DNA of 64,000 nucleotides from C-114 sp963719285 (GTDB taxonomy: Bacteria > Chloroflexota > Limnocylindria > Limnocylindrales > CSP1-4), in assembly GCA_963719285.1 (NCBI GenBank), contig CAVRBO010000004.1, positions 930,001 to 994,000 of the forward strand. Direction: 5' to 3'. The position numbers and the translations under genes were made by a program. Positions 58,461-64,000 of this stretch are shown here, piece after piece. Every line of letters begins with the position of its first letter. Positions within the stretch are counted from its first letter, which is position 1. The notes under the pieces were generated by a model, which ran no database searches, was not told the origin of the DNA, and saw nothing but the letters and a program-made list of their open reading frames with translations.

Positions 58461-58523
58461 GCAAGCGCCCTTGCGTAGTGTGTGCAAGGGCGCTTGACAC
58501 ATCTGCGCGACCGCCGGTAGTGT
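58461..58523 (+). promoter_or_regulatory. efe promoter with double-dyad operator
   Basis: A TTGACA -35 box (58494-58499) and TAGTGT -10 box (58518-58523), 18 bases apart, precede the iron-uptake genes. Overlapping the -35 is a 13-bp perfect inverted repeat (CAAGCGCCCTTGC at 58462-58474 with its complement at 58484-58496, nine-base spacer). Each arm is itself a GCAAG-N4-CTTG dyad. Neither a classical Fur box nor a DtxR/IdeR box is seen. A repressor binding here would block RNA polymerase. Confidence 0.7.
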
Positions 58524-58562
58524 TCGTCGCCGAACCCCGTCGTGGTCGCTCTGAGGTGTCCC

Positions 58563-59340
58563 GTGCTCGCGACGTTCGTCATCGGCCTCCGCGAAGGCCT
58601 CGAGGCCGCCCTCATCGTTGGCATCGTCGCGGCCTTCCTCCGCCAGCGCGGCCGGAGCGATGCCCTCCGCCTCGTCTGGCTGGGCGTCGGCGTGGCCATC
58701 GCGATCTGCGTCGCCATCGCCGTGGCGCTCCAGGTCTGGTCGGGGAGCCTGCCCCAGGCCCAGCAGGAAGCGCTCGAGACGGTCGTCGGGGCCATCGCGG
58801 TGTGATCGTCAGCTACATGATCGTGTGGATGCGCCGCCACGCCCGCGGCCTCAAGCATGACCTCGAAGACGCAGCGTCGAGCGCATTGGCCCAGGGGACC
58901 GCCTGGGCCCTCGTGCGATGGCCTTCCTGGCCGTCATGCGCGAGGGTCTCGAGACCGCGGTCTTCCTGCTCGCCGCATTCAACGCGAGTGGCAACGCCGT
59001 CGCGGCGGGCCTCGGGGCCGTCCTCGGCGTCGTCGTGGCCGCGGCCATCGGCTACGGCATCTACCGCGGCGGCGTGCGGTCGACCTGGCCCGGTTCTTCC
59101 GGCTCACCGGGATCGTGCTGGTGTTCGTCGCCGCGGGCTCGTCGCGACCGCGCTCCACACGGCCCACGAGGCCGGCTGGATCAACATCGGTCAGACCCAG
59201 GTGCCCGATCTGAGGTGGCTATCGACGCCGGGCTCGGTAGGTCGCCGCGCTGCTCACCGGCGCGCTCGGCATCCAGACCAGAGCACGGTCGATCGAGACG
59301 GCGGCTATCTGCTGTACTCGTCTCGATGTTGATGTACGGG
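58563..59340 (+). pseudogene. efeU: Iron permease EfeU (FTR1 family), several frameshifts
   Basis: GTG 58563 with GAGGTG upstream opens VLATFVIGLREGLEAALIVG, holding the first iron-binding REGLE motif. Breaks at about 58800, 58915, 59085, 59130 and 59235 are followed by VIVSYMIVWMRRHARGLKHD, MAFLAVMREGLETAVFLLAA (second REGLE motif), FFRLTGIVLVFVAAG and ATALHTAHEAGWINIGQTQV. The breaks are mostly single lost bases. Both REGLE motifs of FTR1/EfeU are conserved, so the gene is probably functional in the organism. End approximate. Imports iron with EfeO and EfeB. Confidence 0.82.
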
Positions 59341-59549
59341 CCTGGCCGGGCTGGACCCCCGAGCGAAGACGCCGCGGAGACGCGACCCACGAAGTGGCAG
59401 GCGGCGTCGAGCGACGCGCCGCTGGTCACGATGCGCCACCGAAGCCGGAGAACGCTGCCAGTGCACGAGTCGCGCGATTGCACATCGGGATCCTGGCCGC
59501 GCGGACCGGACTCCCAAGCGGAGGCGGAAGCCCGAGCGAAGGCGCCGGG

Positions 59550-60726
59550 GTGGCCCGGCGCACGACGCAGCGCACGGGAGAAACCAAAATCGCGGCTGTC
59601 ATGGGCGTAGTGGCCCTCCTTGCTGCCTGTGGCGGAACGACCGCATCGACAGCGCCCTACGGTGGCCGGGTCGGTGGCTCGCGGAGGCCAGCCGAACGTA
59701 GACCGTCAGCACGCTCACCAACGCCCGCTGCACGCCGGACCGCCTGCGGTCGTGGCCGGCCCGGTACGTTCCGGCTCATCAACGAGGGCAGCGAAATGTC
59801 TCCAGAGGTCGAGCTGACCCAGGACGACCGGATCATCGGCGAGAAGGAGAACCTCGCTTCCGGGCTGTCCGGTGACTTCAGTGTCGAGCTCGCAGCCGGC
59901 AGCTACGAGATCAAATGCCCGGGTGCGGACACTCCGTCGAGCCCGTTCACGGTGACCGCCGCGTCCGGCGCGGCGTCGTCCCGGGCGCCGAACGCGCTAC
60001 TTGACCAGGCAACCAGCGCCTATGCCAGTGGGGTCCGCGGCGAAGTCGAAGCCTGGTGAGCTCGACCGGAAGCGCTCACGGCCGCGGTGCGTGCCGGGAA
60101 CATCGAGCAGGCGAAGGCGCTCTACGGCCCGGCCCGCGTCCCCTACGAGCGGATCGAGCCGGTGGCCGAGAGCTTCGGCGACCTCGACCCACACATCGAC
60201 GGGCGCGATCGGACGATGCGGCACCTGCCGGCCGACCTCACGGGTTCCATCGCTCGAGAAGGCGCTGTGGGCGGAGAACAGCCTCGCGGCCATGGGCCCG
60301 ATCGCGGATCAGCTCGATGCGGACGTGGCGCAGCTGCACGATCTGGTCGCGACGGTCACGTTCCAGCCTGCCCAGCTGGCCAACGGCGCCGCGGAGCTGC
60401 TGGACGAGATCGCGGCATCCAAGGTGACCGGCGAGGAAGAGCGCTACTCGCACCTGGACCGCTCATTTAGGTACACCTCTGAAGGCGCCCGCGAGGCCGA
60501 CAGAGCTCCGACCGGCACTCGCCCAAGTGGACGCGGCGCTCTGCGATGCTTGACCAGCGGTTTACGGAAGCCCAGACCGCGCTCGCGACGTACAGGCAAG
60601 GAGATGGGTTCGTGGCGTACACGACGCTCACGACCGATGACACTCGGGCACTCGCCCAGGCGGTGGACGTGCTCGCGGATCGACTCTCGCAGGTCGCGGC
60701 GACGGTCGGGGGACCGACGCGGGCTG
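59550..60726 (+). pseudogene. efeO: Iron-uptake lipoprotein EfeO (cupredoxin plus M75 domain), several frameshifts
   Basis: A lipoprotein signal ends VVALLAACGG near 59635. A cupredoxin-like domain follows (FRLINEGSEMSPEVELTQDD, LAAGSYEIKCPG). The M75/imelysin domain is spread over frames: AGNIEQAKALYGPARVPYER, EKALWAENSLAAMGPIADQL, AASKVTGEEERYSHLD and YTTLTTDDTRALAQAVDVLA. These are strong EfeO signatures, including the conserved HxxE-type region around the YSHLD helix. Start (GTG 59550) and end are approximate. EfeO is thought to bind ferrous/ferric iron in the envelope and hand it to EfeU. Confidence 0.8.
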
Positions 60727-60734
60727 ACGGGTCG

Positions 60735-62000
60735 ATGCCCGAAGAGTTGCGCCGGGGGGCCGTCGGGGCCGGACGGCCCGCGTCGGCGCCTGCGCGTGTC
60801 AACGGCCGCGGCCGTTTGGGGGGCGGGCGCGCTCGGCTCACGGATACGGCGCGGTGCTGAGCCCGGCACGCGCGTCCGAGACCGCGAACCCTGCGGGCGG
60901 TCCGGGTCGTCCCGTTCGACGGCGTGCACCAGGCCGGCATCACGACGCCGTCCCAGGACCGGCTCGCGTTCGGCGCGCTCGACCTGACCGTGACCTCGGC
61001 GGCCGAGCTGCGCGAGCTGCTGCGGACATGGACGACGGCGGCGGAGCGGATGACGCGCGGGGTGCCGGCCGGCGACCTGGCCGCGAGCCGCTGGCGCCGC
61101 CCGAGGACACCGGTGAGGCGCTCGACCTCCACGCGGCGCGGCTGACGATCACGATCGGCTTCGGGCCGGGGCTGTTCGAACGCGACGGAGACGATCGCTA
61201 CGGCCTGGCGTCCGGCGCCGCGGGCACTGCGCACGCTGCCGCCGCTGCCGGGCGAGGACCTCGAGCCCGGCCGCAGCGGCGGCGACCTCTGCGTCCAGGC
61301 CTGCGCCGACGATCCGCAGGTGGCGTTCCACGCCGTACGCAACCTGACCCGGCTGGCGCGTGGTGCCGCGACGCTGCGCTGGACGCAGCTCGGCTTCGGC
61401 ACGAACCTCGTCGGTGACCTCGAGCCAGCAGACGATGCGCAACCTCAGGCTTCAAGGACGGAACCAACAACCTCAAGAGCGACGACGACGCTGCGGTGCG
61501 CGAAGCACGTCTGGGTCGTCGGCGACGACGAGCCGCGCTGGCTGCGGGGCGGCAGCTACTGGTCGCGCGCCGGATCCGGATGCTGATCGAGGCCTGGGAC
61601 CGCACGCCGCTCGATGAGCAGGAGCTGATAATCGGCCGCCGCAAGGTCAGCGGCGCGCCGCTGACAGGCGAGCACGAGCACGACGCGCTCGACTTCAAGG
61701 CGCTCGCGGCCGATGGCAAGCCCGCGATGCCGCCGATGCCCATGTCCGGCTGGCGGCGCCGGAGACGAACGGCGGCGTTGCGATCCTGCGCCGCGGCTAC
61801 TCCTACACGGACGGCATCGACGCCGCGAGCGGCCAGCTCGACGCCGGCCTGTTCTTCATCTCGTTTCAGCGCGACCCGCAGCAGTTCGTCGCGTTGCAGC
61901 GCCGACTCGGCGCGACCGACGCGCTCAACGAGTACATCCGCCACACCGGAAGCGCCCTTTCGCGGGCCCGCCTCCTCGGTCGCAATCTCCCGCGAGCCCG
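60735..62000 (+). pseudogene. efeB: Deferrochelatase/Dyp-type peroxidase EfeB, several frameshifts
   Basis: The N-terminus (ATG 60735) leads into a Tat-type signal with GPRRRLRVSTAAAVWGAGAL. Peroxidase text follows across frames: GVHQAGITTPSQDRLAFGAL, LTITIGFGPGLFERDGDDRY, AFHAVRNLTRLARGAATLRW, GFKDGTNNLKS (the GxxDG motif of Dyp peroxidases, read by splicing frames), WVVGDDEPRWLRGGSYLVAR and ALNEYIRHTGSAL. Third gene of efeUOB; heme-dependent enzyme exported by Tat. C-terminal end unclear, near 62000. Confidence 0.8.
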
Positions 62001-62099
62001 TTGCAGCGGTACGCGGCAGGTCCGCGTGCTCGGCGTGGGGCAGGAACCATGGAACTCCTCGCGGCCATCCGCGCCGTGGCTGTCGTGCAGGGTCGCCGA

Positions 62100-62647
62100 G
62101 GGCCACGAGCACGTCAAGGGTGAGGTAGACCGGGTCGGGTCGGCGTCGATCTCCAGTCCTTGCCCAACAAGACACTCCACGATCTCGCTCCCCGTGACGT
62201 GGGACCCTGCGTGCGACCCCGAGGACGATGAGGAACAGTCGCCGATGCGGCGTCAGCTGAGCCGCGCGCGGAGCCGCCGATCTCGCGGAACGGCGGAGGA
62301 TGTAGCTCACGACGCCGGCGCTCAGGGCGATGAGGACCGAGAGGGGCAACGAAGACGACTCGTGGAGTGCCCGAGCGAGAAGAACAGGCCGACGCCGACC
62401 GGCCGCTGGCCGTCCTTTGCATGAGCTTGCGGGTCGTGTTGTTCGATCGCCGCGAAGTGTGGTCGGAAAGCATCGACCGCGTGGCAGCAGAGCCGAACGT
62501 GTACGCGAGCAGGGCCGGGTGGGCAGCAGGATGGGATACTCGACAACGACGCCGCGAGGGCCAGGGCCGGGCCCCGAGGTTGAACACGAACAGGAACGCG
62601 TAGACCCGCAGGATCCGGGTTGCGCAAGGCACTGGCGGGTGCGTCAT
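62100..62647 (-). pseudogene. Nickel/cobalt permease of the NiCoT (HoxN/NixA) family, frameshifted and short
   Basis: ATG 62647 overlaps the CbiO stop (TGATG). The N-terminus reads ILRVYAFLFVFNLGA. After frame shifts the family motif HAVDADHIAAIDN can be rebuilt from DNA at about 62430-62470 (raw frames give CHAVDAF and FAAIEQHD), and VGVGLFFSLGHST appears at about 62370. Both are NiCoT signatures, with the His/Asp motif being the metal-recognition site. A TM segment LSVLIALSAGVVSYILRR follows. NiCoT proteins usually have about 330 residues; the convergent efeB leaves room for about 180, so the gene is truncated or the join is wrong. Confidence 0.65.
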
Positions 62648-63512
62648 CAGGCGGCCTCGTGGTGCTCGACGTCATGGTCGTGGGGTGCGTGGGCGATCCG
62701 CCGTGCTCGTGCAGGTGCTCGTGGATCAGGTTCGCGCGCAGCAGCAGGTCGCGGTCGGCCAGGATCTCGTCGCGGGGCCGTCGGCCAGCACGCGCCGCTT
62801 CTCGCCGATGACGACGACCCGGTCGGCGATCAGCGGCACGATCTCGAGCTCGTGGGTCGCGGTGACGATCGTCTTGCCGCCGCGCCCAGCTGGCGGATCA
62901 GGTTGACCAGCACCCACTTCGTGCGCGGGTCGAGCGCCGCGGTCGGCTCGTCGAGCAGGAGGACGTCCGGCTGCAGCGACAGCACGGAGGCGATCGCCGC
63001 CCGCTTCTTCTCGCCGCCGGACAGCTCGAACGGCGCCCGGTCGGCGAGGTGCGCGATGTCCATCTGGCGCAGCGCCTCGTCGCACGCGCGCGCGGACCTC
63101 GTCGTGCGGGCAGGCCGAGCTGCAGCGGGCCGAAGGCGACGTCGTCGAACACCGTCGGCGAGAACAGCTGGACGTCCGGGTCCTGGAACACCAGCCCGAC
63201 CTCGCGGTGGAAGCGGAAGGCGTCCTGGCCGTCGGCGACGGCGGCGACGTCGTGGCCGAGCGCGCGCATGGTGCCCGCGGTCGGCGCGATGATGCCGTCG
63301 AGCAGCTTGAGCAGGGTCGACTTGCCGCGAGCCGTTGGCGCCCAGCAGCGCGACCCGCTCGCCGCGCTCGATGTCGCAGGTCGATCGCCGTCGAGCGCGA
63401 CCTGGCGGCCGCCGTAGACGTAGCGCACGCCGTGCAGCTCGAAGACGGCGCTCGTCGGCGGCGCGGGCGTCGGCCTCGGTCGTCGACGGGACGTCACCGG
63501 CTCGGTCGTCAC
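62647..63512 (-). pseudogene. cbiO: Cobalt/nickel ECF transporter ATPase CbiO, frameshifted
   Basis: Start GTG 63512. SAVFELHGVRYVYGGRQVAL leads to Walker A, where one extra C splits GANGS from GKSTLLKLLDGI. Then VGLVFQDPDVQLFSPTVFDD (Q-loop), FELSGGEKKRAAIASVLSLQ (signature) and PDVLLLDEPTAALDPRTKWV (Walker B), and TIVTATHELEIVPLIADRVV with the switch His. The C-terminus is His-rich (HDHDVEHHEAA), fitting metal handling. Needs several single-base corrections. The stop overlaps the NiCoT start. Confidence 0.8.
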
Positions 63513-64000
63513 GGAGCGAGCCGCCGACGCGACCAGGCGACCGCGACCGACCGCCGCCAGGGCGAGCCAGTCGGCGCCGCGCATCCGGTAGTCGTGGTAA
63601 GCTGCGGATCTTGCCGGTGAACCCGCGCGCGGCCATCGCCGCGTAGACGTCGTTGCTCATCTTGAACGAGCGGTTCAGCAGGTTGCCCATCGAGCCCGCG
63701 ATCCAGCGCCGCTGCTCGCTGCCGCTCGTCCGGCCGACCACGCGGCTCTTGCGCGCCTCGAACATGCCGTTGGCGAGGTGCAGGAACAGGAAGATGTAGC
63801 GGTAGGTCATCGCCAGCACGAGGATGAACACCTGCGGCACGCGGATCGCCTGCAGGCTCTTGAGCAGGTCGGCCCAGCGGCGTCGTCAGGACGAGCAGCA
63901 CCGCCAGCGAGACGCTGACCGCCGACCCGGATCACGAACAGGACGGCGCCGATCAGGCCCGGGATCGACGGCGCGATCGTGATCGGCCCGACCGTGAGCT
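63509..64000 (-). pseudogene. cbiQ: Cobalt/nickel ECF transporter membrane subunit CbiQ, partial and frameshifted
   Basis: The 5' part is cut by the right edge. Visible text: VSLAVLLVLTT, DLLKSLQAIRVPQVFILVLA, MTYRYIFLFLHLANGMFEAR and SFKMSNDVYAAMAARGFTGK, the last being the coupling-helix region (AMAARGF) of CbiQ/EcfT proteins. At least two frame breaks. The stop overlaps the CbiO start (GTGA). Forms the energy-coupling module with CbiO; CbiM/N would be expected upstream, outside the window. Confidence 0.78.

Noticed and set aside
58461..58497. Reading the inverted repeat as a terminator of the preceding small gene
   Set aside because: It overlaps a good -35 box, is followed by GACAC rather than a T run, and has nested dyads; an operator fits better, though dual use is possible.

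Overview
The window is a very GC-rich bacterial segment, densely coded on both strands, with many 1-4 base start/stop overlaps and few clear Shine-Dalgarno sites. No rRNA, tRNA, CRISPR array, insertion sequence or phage gene was seen. The gene set fits a free-living or environmental Chloroflexota (Limnocylindria-like) better than anything else I considered: an F420-type luciferase-like oxidoreductase, a class III cyclase fused to an ATPase and TPR region, a split KdpD, secreted proteins with a repeated LDVTGYF-type module, and ABC sugar uptake next to a SIS deaminase. A high-GC actinobacterium is the main alternative. This placement is inference.

Layout. 0-6.3 kb: a partial FAD oxidase diverges from a GntR regulator that heads an amino-sugar-type ABC uptake operon with a SIS sugar-phosphate enzyme. 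6.3-10.1 kb: a membrane-anchored molybdopterin oxidoreductase and a YxlE/F/G-like ABC module. 10.2-21.4 kb: two paralogous response regulators and two paralogous GAF histidine kinases surround a Kef/Nap-type antiporter-TPR-Amt operon and a large secreted repeat protein. 21.6-30.5 kb: a complete Kdp potassium system with unusual wiring. KdpD is split into an ATP-binding/USP sensor protein at the end of kdpFABC and a separate membrane kinase with KdpE on the opposite strand, and the operon begins with a receiver-only regulator and an unknown 93-residue protein. 30.5-38.1 kb: a Gfo/Idh oxidoreductase, an orphan Flp-type pilin, the cyclase-ATPase, a luciferase-like oxidoreductase and a second Amt. 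38.2-42.8 kb: glutamate synthase large subunit. 43-45 kb: small regulators and hypotheticals. 45-50 kb: L-arabinose operon (LacI-type repressor, tandem operators, araA-araD-araB). 50-58.4 kb: small stress/envelope proteins and another two-component system. 58.5-62 kb: EfeUOB iron uptake. 62.1-64 kb: a nickel/cobalt transport operon (CbiQ, CbiO, NiCoT) on the minus strand, cut by the right edge.

Sequence quality. Genes left of about 49 kb read cleanly, with one possible exception near 34.9 kb. From 49.3 kb rightward reading frames break with increasing density: araB three times, one histidine kinase once, a glycine-zipper protein once, then almost every longer gene from 56.4 kb to the right edge. 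Homology continues across each break in another frame, and the inferred errors are single-base gains or losses. This looks like unpolished long-read sequence near a contig end rather than gene decay. Ends of the broken genes are therefore approximate.

Functional themes are nitrogen assimilation (two Amt proteins, GltB), potassium homeostasis (Kdp), sugar use (amino-sugar-like ABC system, arabinose), metal uptake (Efe, CbiQO/NiCoT, low-affinity iron permease family) and a heavy load of two-component signalling.
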